A stretch of 64,000 bases of DNA from Methylosinus trichosporium OB3b. GTDB taxonomy: Bacteria > Pseudomonadota > Alphaproteobacteria > Rhizobiales > Beijerinckiaceae. Under the pieces are notes generated by a model that saw nothing but the letters and a program-made list of their open reading frames with translations, was not told where the DNA came from and did no database searches. Positions 19,044 to 29,500 of this stretch are shown here, one piece after another. Made by a program: the position numbers and the translations under genes. The DNA is taken from contig NZ_CP023737.1 of assembly GCF_002752655.1 (NCBI RefSeq), positions 3,806,001-3,870,000 on the forward strand. The letters are read 5' to 3'. Numbering within the stretch: the stretch's first letter is position 1; the number at the start of each line of letters is the position of its first letter.

Positions 19044-19949
19044 ATGCCCCCTATGGAACTCACTCATCTCCAGCGGCTCGAGGCCGAGAGCATCTACATA
19101 ATGAGAGAGGTCGTCAGCGAAGCCGATCGGCCGGTCATTCTCTATTCGATCGGCAAGGACAGCGCAGTGATGCTGCATCTAGCGTGCAAGGCGTTCTATC
19201 CTTCGCCGCCGCCGATGCCGTTGCTCCACGTCGATACGACCTGGAAGTTTCGTGCGATGTATGAATTTCGTGACCGCGTCGCGCGTGAATCCGGAATGGA
19301 GCTCATCGTTCATCATAATCCGGAGGCGATGGCGCAGGGGATCAATCCATTCGATCACGGCGCTCTGCATACCGATCTGTGGAAGACCGAAGGCCTCAAG
19401 CAGGCGTTGGACAAGTTCGGATTTGACGTCGCCTTCGGCGGCGCGCGTCGTGACGAGGAGAAGAGCCGGGCCAAGGAGCGCATTTTTTCGTTCCGGTCCG
19501 CCGATCATCGATGGGATCCGCGCAATCAACGTCCCGAGCTTTGGGATCTCTACAATGTCAGAAAGCGCAAGGGGGAGAGCATTCGGGTGTTTCCGCTGTC
19601 CAATTGGACCGAGCTCGATGTCTGGCTCTACATCCATCTTGAAAATGTCCCGGTCGTGCCGCTCTATTTTGCGGAGCGGCGCCCGACTGTGAAACGGGCT
19701 GGATCGATTCTGATGGTCGACGACGATCGCTTTCGTCTCCAGCCGGACGAGACGCCGCTGCAGCGTTCAGTTCGCTTTCGTACTCTTGGTTGCTACCCTT
19801 TGACGGGAGCGGTCGAAAGCGTGGCGACGACGCCGCGAGAGGTGATCCAGGAAATGCTGTCGACCAAGACTTCCGAGCGCTGCGGGCGTGCGATCGATCG
19901 TGACCATGGCGCATCGATGGAGAGGAAGAAGCAGGAAGGCTATTTCTGA
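19044..19949 (+). CDS. cysD: Sulfate adenylyltransferase subunit 2
   Basis: A 301-residue protein, the usual CysD length. It makes APS from ATP and sulfate together with CysN. The start at 19044 has AAGGCGG just before it and gives the family opening [33 protein letters not shown] is the PP-loop that binds [27 protein letters not shown]-like [12 protein letters not shown] and [12 protein letters not shown] are CysD hallmarks, and the C-terminal ERKKQEGYF is typical. Its stop overlaps the ATG of the next gene by one base. The same pair, as NodP/NodQ, supplies PAPS for Nod-factor sulfation in rhizobia. Confidence 0.95.
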   Translation: MPPMELTHLQRLEAESIYIMREVVSEADRPVILYSIGKDSAVMLHLACKAFYPSPPPMPLLHVDTTWKFRAMYEFRDRVARESGMELIVHHNPEAMAQGINPFDHGALHTDLWKTEGLKQALDKFGFDVAFGGARRDEEKSRAKERIFSFRSADHRWDPRNQRPELWDLYNVRKRKGESIRVFPLSNWTELDVWLYIHLENVPVVPLYFAERRPTVKRAGSILMVDDDRFRLQPDETPLQRSVRFRTLGCYPLTGAVESVATTPREVIQEMLSTKTSERCGRAIDRDHGASMERKKQEGYF

Positions 19950-21868
19950 TGCGACACGAAGCATTGGCTCCGGACTGCTTCGGAGACGAGGCGGTGATGG
20001 TCGACCCTTTGGATCGTCAGATTTTGCGGCATCAGCGCAAGGGATTGTTGCGTTTCATCGTCTGCGGTTCGGTGGACGACGGAAAGTCCACCCTCATAGG
20101 GCGTTTGCTCTGCGACGCGAAAATGATTCTCGAGGACGAGCTCGCGGCGGTCGCTGAAGGCTGTGCGCGCAACACTTCGGGCGAGCGCGAGATCGATTTC
20201 TCGAAGCTTGTCGACGGACTGGCCGCGGAGCGGGAGCAAGGCATTACGATCGATGTCGCCTATCGGTTTTTCACGACGGGGGAACGCAAATACATCGTCG
20301 TGGACGCGCCGGGGCACGAGCAGTACACGCGCAATATGATCACGGGGGCGTCGAAGGCCGAGCTCGCGGTGATCTTGATCGACGCGCGCAAGGGCGTGCT
20401 TCGCCAGACGCGGCGACACGCCTATCTTTGCCGCCTTGTCGGCATTCGACATTTCGTGCTGGCGGTCAACAAGATGGATTTGATCGGCTATGACGAGGCG
20501 CGCTTCCGGCTGATCGTGGAGGAGTTCGGCGCCTTCGCCGAGCGCGTGGGGATCGTCGATGTGCGAGCGATACCCGTGTCGGGTCTGCGAGGAGACAATC
20601 TATTCGGCGCGCGTTCGGCTAATATGGGCTGGTACGATGGTCCGAGCCTCATGGATCATCTCGAGAGCGTCGAAGTGGATGCGACATCCGACCAGGCGAA
20701 GCCCTTTCGAATGTCTGTTCAATGGGTGAATCGAGCGAATGCGGATTTTAGGGGCTTTGCCGGGCTGATATCGAGCGGAGTGGTCCGCCGCGGCGACTCT
20801 GTGCGCGTTCTGCCCTCGGGGAAGATGTCGAAGGTCGAGCGGATCGTGCTCGCCACATCGGATCTCGATTGCGCCGTCGCTGGGCAGTCGGTGACGCTGA
20901 CCTTGACGGATGAGGTCGATTGCGGCCGCGGCGACGTGATCGCCATTGCTGATGATCCGCCCGAGGTCGCAGATCAATTCGAAGCGACGATCGTCTGGAT
21001 GTCCGAAAGCGCGCTGCTGCCGGGGCGAGCCTATTGGTTGAAGCTCGGCGCGCAAGCCGTGACCGCAAAGGCGCAGGGCCTCAAATATCAGGTGAATGTC
21101 GACACATTGGAGCATGTTGCGGCCAAGACGCTGCAGTTGAATGCGATCGGGCTGGCGACGCTCTCTACCGATCGTCCCCTGGTGTTCGAGCCCTATGCGA
21201 AGGACCGGAGCCTCGGCGGCTTCATCGTGATCGACAAGCAGAGCAATGCGACCGTTGGGGCGGGGATGTTGAATTTCGCGCTTCGCCGCAGCCAGAATAT
21301 TCACTGGCAGGCGACAGCGCTGCAACGGGATGACCGCGCGCAGCTGATGAACCAGAAGCCGGCCGTGCTGTGGTTCACGGGCCTGTCGGGGGCCGGAAAA
21401 TCCACGATCGCGAATTTGGTCGAGCTGAAGCTGCGGCGGATGAATCGTCACACATTTCTGCTCGATGGGGACAATGTTCGCCATGGCTTGAACAAGGATC
21501 TCGGCTTCACCGACGCCGATCGCGTCGAGAACATTCGTCGCGTCGGCGAGGTTGCGCGCCTGATGACGGATGCCGGATTGATCGTCATCGCCGCTTTCAT
21601 CTCTCCGTTTCAGGCCGAGCGCGACATGGTGCGAAGGCTGATGGCGCCGGGCGAGTTCCACGAAATTTTCGTCGACACGCCTCTGGCCGCCGCGGAAACT
21701 CGGGACGTCAAGGGACTCTATAAGAAAGCGAGAGCCGGCCAGCTGAAGAACTTCACCGGCGTCGACAGTCCTTACGAGGCTCCGAATGATCCTGAACTAC
21801 GGATCGACACGACGAAATTATCTCCGGAGGAGGCGGCCGATCTCGTGATCCAGCTGCTGATTCCATGA
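19949..21868 (+). CDS. cysNC: CysNC fusion: sulfate adenylyltransferase GTPase subunit and APS kinase
   Basis: A 639-residue two-domain enzyme. Domain one is an EF-Tu-like GTPase: CGSVDDGKST (P-loop, about residue 38), DAPGHEQYTRNM, and NKMD, followed by beta-barrel domains. Domain two is APS kinase: GLSGAGKSTIANLVE (about 476), DGDNVRHGLNKDLGF, and FISPFQAERDMVR, ending with the KGLYKKARAGQ lid. Together with CysD it converts sulfate to APS and then PAPS. No cysH, cysI or cysJ is near, so the pair here could serve sulfotransferases rather than, or as well as, cysteine synthesis. Confidence 0.95.
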   Translation: MRHEALAPDCFGDEAVMVDPLDRQILRHQRKGLLRFIVCGSVDDGKSTLIGRLLCDAKMILEDELAAVAEGCARNTSGEREIDFSKLVDGLAAEREQGITIDVAYRFFTTGERKYIVVDAPGHEQYTRNMITGASKAELAVILIDARKGVLRQTRRHAYLCRLVGIRHFVLAVNKMDLIGYDEARFRLIVEEFGAFAERVGIVDVRAIPVSGLRGDNLFGARSANMGWYDGPSLMDHLESVEVDATSDQAKPFRMSVQWVNRANADFRGFAGLISSGVVRRGDSVRVLPSGKMSKVERIVLATSDLDCAVAGQSVTLTLTDEVDCGRGDVIAIADDPPEVADQFEATIVWMSESALLPGRAYWLKLGAQAVTAKAQGLKYQVNVDTLEHVAAKTLQLNAIGLATLSTDRPLVFEPYAKDRSLGGFIVIDKQSNATVGAGMLNFALRRSQNIHWQATALQRDDRAQLMNQKPAVLWFTGLSGAGKSTIANLVELKLRRMNRHTFLLDGDNVRHGLNKDLGFTDADRVENIRRVGEVARLMTDAGLIVIAAFISPFQAERDMVRRLMAPGEFHEIFVDTPLAAAETRDVKGLYKKARAGQLKNFTGVDSPYEAPNDPELRIDTTKLSPEEAADLVIQLLIP

Positions 21869-21968
21869 GTGGCGACGGAAGGCCTCGGCGCCGGCCATCG
21901 TCGATGCATAGCGCAGAATTGCGGCGTCGGGGGAGCGCGGTCGCGCCATCTTCGAAGAGCGCAGCGAA

Positions 21969-22745
21969 ATGACCGACCCTCTTTATTCGGTGGCGGCGCT
22001 GATTGTCGGCGTCATCGTCGGTCTGACCGGCGTGGGCGGCGGCGCGTTGATGACGCCGCTGCTCGTCTTGGCGTTCGGCGTCGCTCCGACGACGGCCGTC
22101 GGCACGGATCTGCTGTGCGCGGCGATCACGAAGAGCAGCGGGACGCTGGTGCATGTGTGCAACGGCACTGTGGATTGGCGGATCACTCGTCGGCTTGCTT
22201 GCGGGTCCGTGCCCGCGACGCTTGTCACTCTCGCCGCTCTGTCGTGGTTTGCTGGAAGGACCGGCGACGCTTCCAATAGCGTGGTCACAGGAGCGCTGGG
22301 CTTCGCTCTCGTCTTGACCGCCGTTGCGCTGCTGCTGCGCGGCCGCATCGTCGATTATCTCATTGGCCGCGCGAATGGCCTCGGCGATCGTCAAATCATG
22401 ATGGTGACTGTTTTGCTCGGCGCGGTCCTCGGCGCGCTCGTGTCGATCTCATCCGTCGGCGCCGGGGCGGTGGGAATGGTTGTGCTTTTGTCGCTCTATC
22501 CGCAGGCGCCGGCGGCGCGTCTCGTCGGCTCCGATATCGCCCATGCGGTTCCGTTGACGCTGTTGGCGGGGGGTGGACATTGGTTGATCGGCGGCGTCGA
22601 TTGGTCTCTGCTGGGCGCTCTGCTGATCGGGTCGATTCCCGGCGTCGCGGTCGGGAGCTTTCTGGCGCCGCGCGTGCCAGATCGCCATTTGCGCTCGGCG
22701 CTGGCGACGGTGATGGCGGTCGTCGGCGTGCGGCTGTCGATCTAG
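21969..22745 (+). CDS. TSUP (TauE/SafE) family transporter
   Basis: A 258-residue inner-membrane protein with about eight helices. The family repeat is visible twice: VGLTGVGGGALMTPLLVLAFG near the start, and a second ISSVGAGAVGMVVLL near residue 160. TSUP proteins move small anions such as sulfite, sulfoacetate or sulfate-related ions. Its place 100 bases after cysNC makes sulfate or sulfite a reasonable substrate, but this is inference. No good ribosome site is visible and the start ATG 21969 is chosen for the fit to the first helix. Confidence 0.8.
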   Translation: MTDPLYSVAALIVGVIVGLTGVGGGALMTPLLVLAFGVAPTTAVGTDLLCAAITKSSGTLVHVCNGTVDWRITRRLACGSVPATLVTLAALSWFAGRTGDASNSVVTGALGFALVLTAVALLLRGRIVDYLIGRANGLGDRQIMMVTVLLGAVLGALVSISSVGAGAVGMVVLLSLYPQAPAARLVGSDIAHAVPLTLLAGGGHWLIGGVDWSLLGALLIGSIPGVAVGSFLAPRVPDRHLRSALATVMAVVGVRLSI

Positions 22746-22853
22746 CCGCGCGCGTCACGGGATCTCGCGCAGCGTGGTTTCGCAATGGCTTGTCGTTCGC
22801 CCGCGATGCGATATCTTCGGTCGTCGCGTTCATTCGGCGCGAAAGGAGCGACG

Positions 22854-23846
22854 ATGCGCATCGGCTTGTTCTGCACTTATGAAAATCCGACCGGGGATTA
22901 TGGGCGCTGCTTCGACGTGCAGACGCGGCTCATTCGTCACGCGGAGGCGATCGGATGCGAAGAGGCTTGGATCGCCGAGCATCATTTCGACGATGACGCG
23001 GTCAGCCCCTCTATACTGGCGATGCTCGCGCATCTCGCGGGCGTCACCACTCGCATCAGGCTCGGCTCGGCGGCCGTGTTGCTCGCCTTTCGGAATCCGA
23101 TTCAAGTCGCCGAGGATGTCGCCACGATCGATGTTCTTTCGCACGGCCGCTTCGATTTCGGCGTCGCAAAGGGCGGACCGTTCCCGGCTCAGAATGAGCA
23201 TTTTCACGTCGCGTCGGACGAGACGCGCGACCGCGCCTTGGAGTCGCTGGAATTGATTTTGCGCTTGTTCGCGGAGGAGCGTGTCACTTTCTCCGGGCGC
23301 TATTACGAGGTTCGGGATCTGACGCTCTGTCCCAAGCCCGTGCAAGAGCCGCTCCCGGTCTGGCTCGCGACCTCGACTCCGGACGCGATCGTTCATGCGG
23401 CGCGTCATGGCTTCGGCATAATGTCGGCATCGCTGTCGCCCGTGGCGAAAGTGGCCGAGGCGGCGGCGGCCTATCGAGCCGCGGCGCCGGGCGGGGACCC
23501 GCGCCTCGCTCTGGCGCGCTTCTACTATGTGGCGAGGACGCGCGAGGAGGCGCTCGCCGAAGCGCTTCCCTTCATCACCCGTTTCGCCGACCGCATGCGC
23601 GGGATTTTTCTCGCGCAGAATCGCGCCGCAGCGTTTGATCCTGCAGACATCATCGATCGCTCGCTGATCGGTTCTCATGATGACGTTGCCGAGAAGATCA
23701 TCGACATTCAGCGGCGTGTGGCGCCGCGCTCGCTGCTGCTGAAGCCGGCGACGGCGGATGAGGGCCGCGCGATGCAGGCGCTCGAGGATTATGTGAGTGA
23801 GCTGCTTCCGCGGATCGAGGGGGAAGCGCAAGGCGCGGGAGCCTGA
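22854..23846 (+). CDS. LLM-class flavin-dependent oxidoreductase (luciferase-like)
   Basis: A 330-residue TIM-barrel enzyme. ATG 22854 has an AAAGGAG site and begins MRIGLFCTYENPTGDYGRC. WIAEHHFDDDAVSPSIL is the classic luciferase-like motif, LGSAAVLLAFRNPIQVAEDVATIDVLS-type residues (about 65-90) form the flavin site, and GRFDFGVAKG is the conserved strand after it. Members oxidise varied substrates with reduced FMN; a sulfonate monooxygenase role is possible next to sulfur genes but cannot be shown. Confidence 0.85.
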   Translation: MRIGLFCTYENPTGDYGRCFDVQTRLIRHAEAIGCEEAWIAEHHFDDDAVSPSILAMLAHLAGVTTRIRLGSAAVLLAFRNPIQVAEDVATIDVLSHGRFDFGVAKGGPFPAQNEHFHVASDETRDRALESLELILRLFAEERVTFSGRYYEVRDLTLCPKPVQEPLPVWLATSTPDAIVHAARHGFGIMSASLSPVAKVAEAAAAYRAAAPGGDPRLALARFYYVARTREEALAEALPFITRFADRMRGIFLAQNRAAAFDPADIIDRSLIGSHDDVAEKIIDIQRRVAPRSLLLKPATADEGRAMQALEDYVSELLPRIEGEAQGAGA

Positions 23847-23880
23847 GCGTTCCTCTGTCCGTGAGCGTCGACATTCGCTG

Positions 23881-23922
23881 CTAGAACCTTGTCCAATCGA
23901 ATTGAATCGGACAACGCTCTAG
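23881..23922. repeat. Partial twin-hairpin repeat, degenerate copy
   Basis: One imperfect hairpin running from CTAGA at 23881 to TCTAG at 23922, with TTGTCC and GGACAA as its best-matched arms. It resembles the second hairpin of the dispersed repeat at 16577-16616, but only this half is present and the pairing has mismatches. It lies between the oxidoreductase and the PfpI remnant, and overlaps the remnant's last bases. Confidence 0.6.
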
Positions 23923-24335
23923 AGAACGGACGACGGGGCGCGGCGTTCTCGAAGCTCCTTCGCCTTCGCGAAGGCGGCCTTTCCTGCGGCTTCCATAGCC
24001 TGCGTCATCCGAGTGAACATGCTCTCGATCATGGTCGTCGCCGCGCGCGGCGCCGTCTCCGGTTCGCCGGCGGAGAAGGGTGGTTCTGGCGCATATTGCG
24101 CGAGCAGCTGCACGCCTGTGGCATAGGTGCTGTCGCCCAGCTGGCCGACAAGCGTGAGCGAAAAATCAAGGCCGGCGGTCACGCGTTCTGCGATTATGCG
24201 ATTGCGATCTTGCACCACGCGTCCGTCCGCCGGAATGGCGCCGAAGATCGGCAGCAGCGGCTTCGTCACTCAATGCGATGTGGGGCGATAGCCGTCGAGG
24301 AGACCCGCCGAGCCGAGCAGCATCGAGCCGGCGCA
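23919..24335 (-). pseudogene. Remnant of a DJ-1/PfpI-family protein (isonitrile hydratase-like)
   Basis: Reading leftwards from 24335 the frame gives CAGSMLLGSAGLLDGYRPTSH and then a stop. This carries the nucleophile-elbow Cys of the DJ-1/PfpI family. A second frame then gives LLPIFGAIPADGRVVQDRN, ITAERV-like IIAERVTAGLDFSLTLV, and QLLAQYAPEPPFSAGEPETAP, the normal C-terminal half of cyclohexyl-isocyanide-hydratase-like proteins. The N-terminal half before the Cys is missing. The truncation plus the stop and frame change mark it as dead. Confidence 0.7.
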
Positions 24336-24408
24336 GTCGGACGCTCGTGCCGATCGTCGATTTTGTCGTCTTCATTGCGGAGCTGGTTCCCGGCTGGGGG
24401 ATTTCTGC

Positions 24409-24482
24409 CGAAGCGAAGCAATCCTTCAGCCATGGGGCGGCCCCTGGATTGCTTCGTCGCTACGCTCCTCGCAATGACGACG
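24409..24482. repeat. Intergenic palindromic repeat
   Basis: Inverted arms GCGAAGCAATCC and GGATTGCTTCGTCGC enclose about 20 bases, followed by a stretch resembling the widespread ...CTACGCTCCTCGCAATGACG intergenic repeat. No gene is visible in this interval. It lies between the PfpI remnant and yjdM. Confidence 0.6.
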
Positions 24483-24644
24483 TCCCGATCGTTGCGAATT
24501 GCAGAAGCCTCGAATGTTTTCGGCGGACGTTTGAACTGACAATGTAACGCCAGCTCCAGCGCCCGGGTCGCAGCGCGACGACGCGCGGAATTGGCTTCTT
24601 GCCTGCTCGTAATCAGCGACCATACGGCGGTTGACGCCGAGCAA

Positions 24645-24986
24645 TCAGGCCTTTCTGACGAACTCGGACTTCAGATAGATCGCGCCGACGCCATCGATCT
24701 TGCAGGAGATGTTGTGGCCATCCACTGCATCGGCGACCAAGCGAATATTCTTGACCTTGGCGCCGCTTTTAACCGTCGATGACGACCCCTTGACCTTCAA
24801 ATCCTTTATCAGCGTCACCGTGTCGCCATTCGCCAGCGGATTTCCATTGGCGTCGATCACTGCGTCGTCTTGCGCTGCACCTTCGGGCGTGGCTTCGGTT
24901 TCGCTCCATTCATGCGCGCATTCCGGACAGGTCCACAGGGCGCCGTCCTGATAAGCATATTCCGAACCGCATTTGGGGCACTTCAT
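24645..24986 (-). CDS. yjdM: YjdM/PhnA-family zinc-ribbon protein
   Basis: A 113-residue protein. The start at 24986 is preferred because a GAGGA site lies about nine bases upstream; an ATG at 24995 is too close to it. The N-terminus holds [13 protein letters not shown] and [11 protein letters not shown], two CxxC knuckles of a zinc ribbon. The rest follows the conserved family pattern: [23 protein letters not shown], then [22 protein letters not shown]. The family was once linked to phosphonate use but its biochemical role is not settled. It stands alone, upstream of ribB and on the opposite strand. Confidence 0.9.
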   Translation of the reverse strand: MKCPKCGSEYAYQDGALWTCPECAHEWSETEATPEGAAQDDAVIDANGNPLANGDTVTLIKDLKVKGSSSTVKSGAKVKNIRLVADAVDGHNISCKIDGVGAIYLKSEFVRKA

Positions 24987-25177
24987 GCTATCCATTTCCT
25001 CTGTCGTGAAGGGCGACGGGCCCTTCCTACCCTATTGCGGCGAAAACGGAACCTGCAGTCTCTCTCGAATGGGCCGGCGGAGAAGCCGCCATTTGAATCC
25101 CCTCGGCCTCGGGAGTAAACCACTCCCCACCGGCCCCCGGCGCGCCTTCCCGCGCCGCGCCCACATCGGAGCCACCC

Positions 25178-26260
25178 TTGTCCCATTCCGTCACCGAGGC
25201 CATAGAGGCGATCGGGCGCGGCGAGATCGTCGTCGTCACCGATGACGACGATCGCGAAAACGAGGGCGACCTCATCGTCGCCGCCTCGCTCTGCACGCCC
25301 GAAAAAATGGCCTTCATCATCCGCCATTGCTGCGGCATCGTCTGCGCGCCTTTGACCCTCGAGGAGGCGCGGCGGCTGCATCTCGCGCCCATGGTCGCCG
25401 CCAATGACGCGCCGCTCGGCACCGCCTTCACCGTCTCGGTGGACGCCCGCCACGGCCTCACCACCGGCATATCGGCGGAGCAGCGCTGCAACACGGTGCG
25501 GGCGCTCGCCAATGGCAATATGGGCCCGCATGATTTCGTGCGGCCGGGCCATGTGTTCCCGCTCATCGCCAAGGAGGGCGGGGTGCTGATGCGTTCCGGC
25601 CATACCGAGGCCGCCGTCGATCTCTGCCGCCTCGCCGGCCTGCCGCCGGTCGGCGTCATCTGCGAGCTGGCCAATGACGACGGCACGGTGATGGCCGGCA
25701 GGCAGATCGTCGAATTCGCCGCCGCCCACGGCCTGAAGCTGGTCTCGACCGCCGATCTCATCGCGTTTCGCCAGGCGCGCGAAAAGCTGGTCGAGCGGGT
25801 GGCGAGCTTTCCGGTCAAGACTTTTGCGGGCGAGGCGACCTGCTACGCTTATGTCAGCGCCTTCGATCCGGTGCAGCATTTCGCTTTCGTCGTGGGCCAG
25901 ATCGGCGACGGCAAGGACGTGCCGGCGCGCCTCCATCGCGCTGACATCCTCGCCGATGTGTTCGGCGGCGCCGACGCCATTCGCCGCACGCTGGAGCGAT
26001 TCGCGGCGGAGGGGCGCGGCGTGCTGGTCTATCTGCGCGACGGCGCAGCCGGCGTGCCGGTCAATCCGGCCGGCTCCTCGGACAAGAGTTCCGAGGAGGC
26101 GCGCACGGCGCAATGGCTGGACGTCGGCCTCGGCGCGCAGATTTTGAAGGACCTCGGCGTCGGCTCGATCAGGTTGCGTACGTCGAAGCCCAAGCCGCGG
26201 ACTTATGTGGGGCTTTCGGGCTTCGGCATAGAGATCGTGGCGGTGGAGCCGCTGGAGTAG
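25178..26260 (+). CDS. ribB: 3,4-dihydroxy-2-butanone 4-phosphate synthase with degenerate GTP cyclohydrolase II-like tail
   Basis: A 360-residue protein starting at TTG 25178, eight bases after a GGAG site. The first 200 residues are RibB: VVTDDDDRENEGDLIVAAS (metal and acid loop), FTVSVDARHGLTTGISA, HVFPLIAKEGGVLMRSGHTEAAVDLC, and CELANDDGTVMAG. These make the four-carbon unit of riboflavin from ribulose 5-phosphate. The last 150 residues resemble the RibA fold, but the cysteine-rich zinc-binding segment of GTP cyclohydrolase II is absent, so that activity is probably lost. Such hybrid proteins are common in alphaproteobacteria. No FMN riboswitch was recognised upstream. Confidence 0.9.
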   Translation: MSHSVTEAIEAIGRGEIVVVTDDDDRENEGDLIVAASLCTPEKMAFIIRHCCGIVCAPLTLEEARRLHLAPMVAANDAPLGTAFTVSVDARHGLTTGISAEQRCNTVRALANGNMGPHDFVRPGHVFPLIAKEGGVLMRSGHTEAAVDLCRLAGLPPVGVICELANDDGTVMAGRQIVEFAAAHGLKLVSTADLIAFRQAREKLVERVASFPVKTFAGEATCYAYVSAFDPVQHFAFVVGQIGDGKDVPARLHRADILADVFGGADAIRRTLERFAAEGRGVLVYLRDGAAGVPVNPAGSSDKSSEEARTAQWLDVGLGAQILKDLGVGSIRLRTSKPKPRTYVGLSGFGIEIVAVEPLE

Positions 26261-26421
26261 GGAGCTCCCTTTCCCCACAAGTAAGGGCGGCTCCTTTCTC
26301 CCGCTCGCGGGACAAGGTGGCCCTCGCATCAGCGAGGGTCGGATGAGGGCGCCTCCGATGCGCTCGGTTCGACAAAACAGCCTCTCCGGCGCAGGCCCTC
26401 ATCCGACCCGGCTACGCCGGG

Positions 26422-26468
26422 CCTCTCCCTTCTCCCGCCCTGCGCGCCCTGCGGGAGAAGGGAGAGGC
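26422..26468. repeat. REP-like hairpin with a 9-bp tandem duplication in its loop
   Basis: Arms CCTCTCCCTTCTCC and GGGAGAAGGGAGAGG pair. The loop contains CGCCCTGCG twice in direct tandem, at 26436-26444 and 26445-26453. Several other GC-rich hairpins lie in the 26261-26420 interval between ribB and smc. The 9-bp duplication matches the target-duplication size of the IS at 56546-57847. Confidence 0.7.
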
Positions 26469-26550
26469 CCATCATCGCTGGTCTCCCGCCTCCACAACAT
26501 ATCGCGGTCCCATTGTTGCTTTCGCCGCTATTTTGTGGCGCTCTCGATCC

Positions 26551-29500
26551 ATGAAATTCCAGCGGCTGCGACTCCTCGGCTTCAAGAGCTTCTGCGAATC
26601 GACCGATTTCCTGATCGAGCCGGGCCTCACCGGCGTCGTCGGGCCGAATGGCTGCGGCAAGTCCAATCTCGTCGAGGCCCTGCGCTGGGTCATGGGCGAG
26701 AATTCCTACAAGAACATGCGCGGCTCGGGGATGGACGACGTCATCTTCTCGGGCGGCGGCTCGCGGGCGGCGCGCAATGTCGCCGAGGTCGGCCTCGTTC
26801 TCGACAATAGCGACCGCGCCGCGCCCGCCGCCTTCAACGACGCCGAGACGCTCGAGGTCACCCGCCGTATCGAGCGCGAATCGGGTTCCACCTATCGCGT
26901 CAACGGCCGTGAGGTGCGCGCCAAGGACGTGCAATTGCTGTTCGCCGACGCCTCTACCGGCGCCCGCTCGCCGGCGCTGGTGCGCCAGGGGCAGATCGGC
27001 GAGATCATCTCCGCCAAGCCGCAGGCGCGCCGCCGCATATTGGAGGAGGCCGCCGGCGTCGCCGGCCTGCATTCGCGCCGCCACGAGGCCGAGCTGCGCC
27101 TCACCGCCGCCTCGGAAAATCTCACCCGGCTCGAGGATGTGCTGAAGCAGGTCGACGGCCAGACCGACAGCCTGCGCCGCCAGGCGCGGCAGGCGCAGCG
27201 CTATCGCGCCGTCGCCGCGCAAATCCGCCAGAACGAGGCTCTCATCGCTTTCATCGCGCATCGCCAGGCCAGCGAGCAGCTCGGCGCCGCCGAGCGGAGG
27301 CTGGAAGAGGACACGAAGCTCGTCGCGGAGCGCACATTGCAGCAGGCTGAGACGGCGCGCGCGCAGGCGATCGCCGCCCATGAGCTGCCGAAGCTGCGCG
27401 ACAAGGAGGCCGAGGCCGGCGCCGCGCTGCATCGGCTGATCGTCGCGCGCGACGCGCTGGACGGCGAGGAGAAGCGCGCCAAGGAGCGCATCGCCGAGCT
27501 GGCGCGCCACGCCGAGCAGTTCGCCCGCGATCTCGCGCGCGAGCGTTCGCTGATCGACGACGCCGCCGAAGTGGCGCAGCGGCTCGAGGAGGAGCGTGGC
27601 GAGCTGGCCGAAGCGGACGAGATCGGGTCCTTGCAGGAGGAGGAGGCGCGCGCGCGCCTCGCCGAGCTCGAGGCGGCGCTGGCGCAGACCGAGGCCGAGC
27701 TCTCCGACGCGCAGCAGTCGCTCGCCGGCGTCAACGCCAAGCGCGCCGCGCTCGAAGCCTCGCTGCGCGACGAGACGCAGCGCGTCGCCCGTTTCGAGGC
27801 GGAGCTGACCCGCGTCGAGACCGAATTCGCGCTGATCGCCGGGCAGGGCGGGGCGATCGAGGAGGTCGAGCGCCTCGCCGAAGGGCTCGAGATGGCGATG
27901 GACGCCGCCCATGAGGCCGACGAGGCGGCGCGTCGGGCCGAGGAGGCGACCGCCGAGGCGAGAACGGCCGAAGCCGCCTCGCGCGCCCCGCTCGCCGAGG
28001 CGGAAAAGCGCGCCGGGCGGCTGGAGACCGAGGCGCGCACGCTGGAAAAGCTGCTCGAGGGCGGCGGCGGCGACCTCTGGGCGCCTGTGGTGGAGAGCGT
28101 CGAGGTCGAGAAGGGCTATGAGACCGCACTCGGCGCCGCGCTCGGCGACGATCTCGACGCCTCGATCGAGCCCTCCGCCCCCGCCCATTGGGCGCTCACC
28201 GCCGCCGCCGGCGATCCGGCGCTGCCGCCCGGCGTGCGCCCGCTCGCCGAAATGGTGCGCGCGCCGCCGGCGCTGGCCCGCCGCCTCGCTCAGATCGGCG
28301 TCGTGCTGCGCGGGGAGGGGGCCTCGCTGCGGGCGCTGCTGAAGCCCGGCCAGCGGCTCGTCTCCAAGGAGGGCGATCTCTGGCGCTGGGACGGCTTCAC
28401 CCAGGCGGCCGAGGCGCCGACGCCGGCCGCCCGCCGCCTCGCCGAGAAGAACCGTCTCTCCGATCTGCGCAAGGAGGCCGCCGCCGCCAGGGCCGTCGCC
28501 GACGCGCTCGCCGAAGAGGCGGAGGCGACGCAGGAGCAGGTGCGCGCCGCGGCGCTGATGGAGAGCGAGGCGCGCGAGGCGCAGCGCCGCGCCCGCGCCG
28601 ATGTCGAGGAGGCGCGCGAGCGCCATGTCGCTGCCGAGCGCCGGCTCGGCCAGATCGCCCAGCGTCTTTCGGCGCTGCAGGAGGCAAAGACCCAGATCGT
28701 CGCCAATCGCGACGAAGCCGTGCAGAAGCGCGAGACGGCCTCGCGGGCGCTGGACGAGCTGGACGAGCCCGCCTCGCTCGCCGGCGCCGTCGAGCATGTG
28801 CGCGCCCGCGCCACGGCCGAGCGCGCCCAGGCCGGCGAAGCGCGCGCCATGCTGACGTCGCTGCGCCATCAGGCCGAGACGCGCGCCTCGCGCAAGGCGG
28901 CGATCATGCGCGAAAGCGCCTCCTGGATGGAGCGTCGCGACCGCTCCGGCGACCGCATTGCGGAGCTGGAGCAGCGGCTCGAGGATGCGCGCGAGGAGCA
29001 GCAGCGGCTCGCCGACGCGCCCGAGACCTTTGTGCTGCAGCGCCGCTCGCTGCTCTCCGGCATCGCCGATGCCGAGGCCGCGCGCGTCGCCGCGACCGAG
29101 GCGCGCGTCGCCGGCGAGGCGGCGCTGGCCGAGGCCGACCGCGCCGCCCGCGTGGCGCTCGAGGCGATGAGCGCCGCGCGCGAGGCCAAGGCGCGCAGCG
29201 AGGCGGAGCTCGACGCCGCCCGCCGCCGCGCCGCCGATGTCGAGCACACGATCGCCATGGAGCTGGAGAGCGCGCCGCAGGCGCTCGCCGAGCTCGCCGG
29301 CGTCGCGCCCGACTCGCCGTTGCCGGCCATCCCCGAGGTGGAGAAGCGGCTCGAGGGGCTGAAGGCCGATCGCGAACGGCTCGGCGCCGTCAACCTGCGC
29401 GCCGAGGACGAGCTCGCCGAGGTCGAGGCGCAGCGCGACAAGATGATGGCCGAGCGCGAGGACTTGGCCGAAGCGATCAAGAAATTGCGCGGCGCCATAG

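Noticed and set aside
24996..25177. FMN riboswitch upstream of ribB
   Set aside because: The conserved RFN-element blocks could not be found in this short GC-rich interval.
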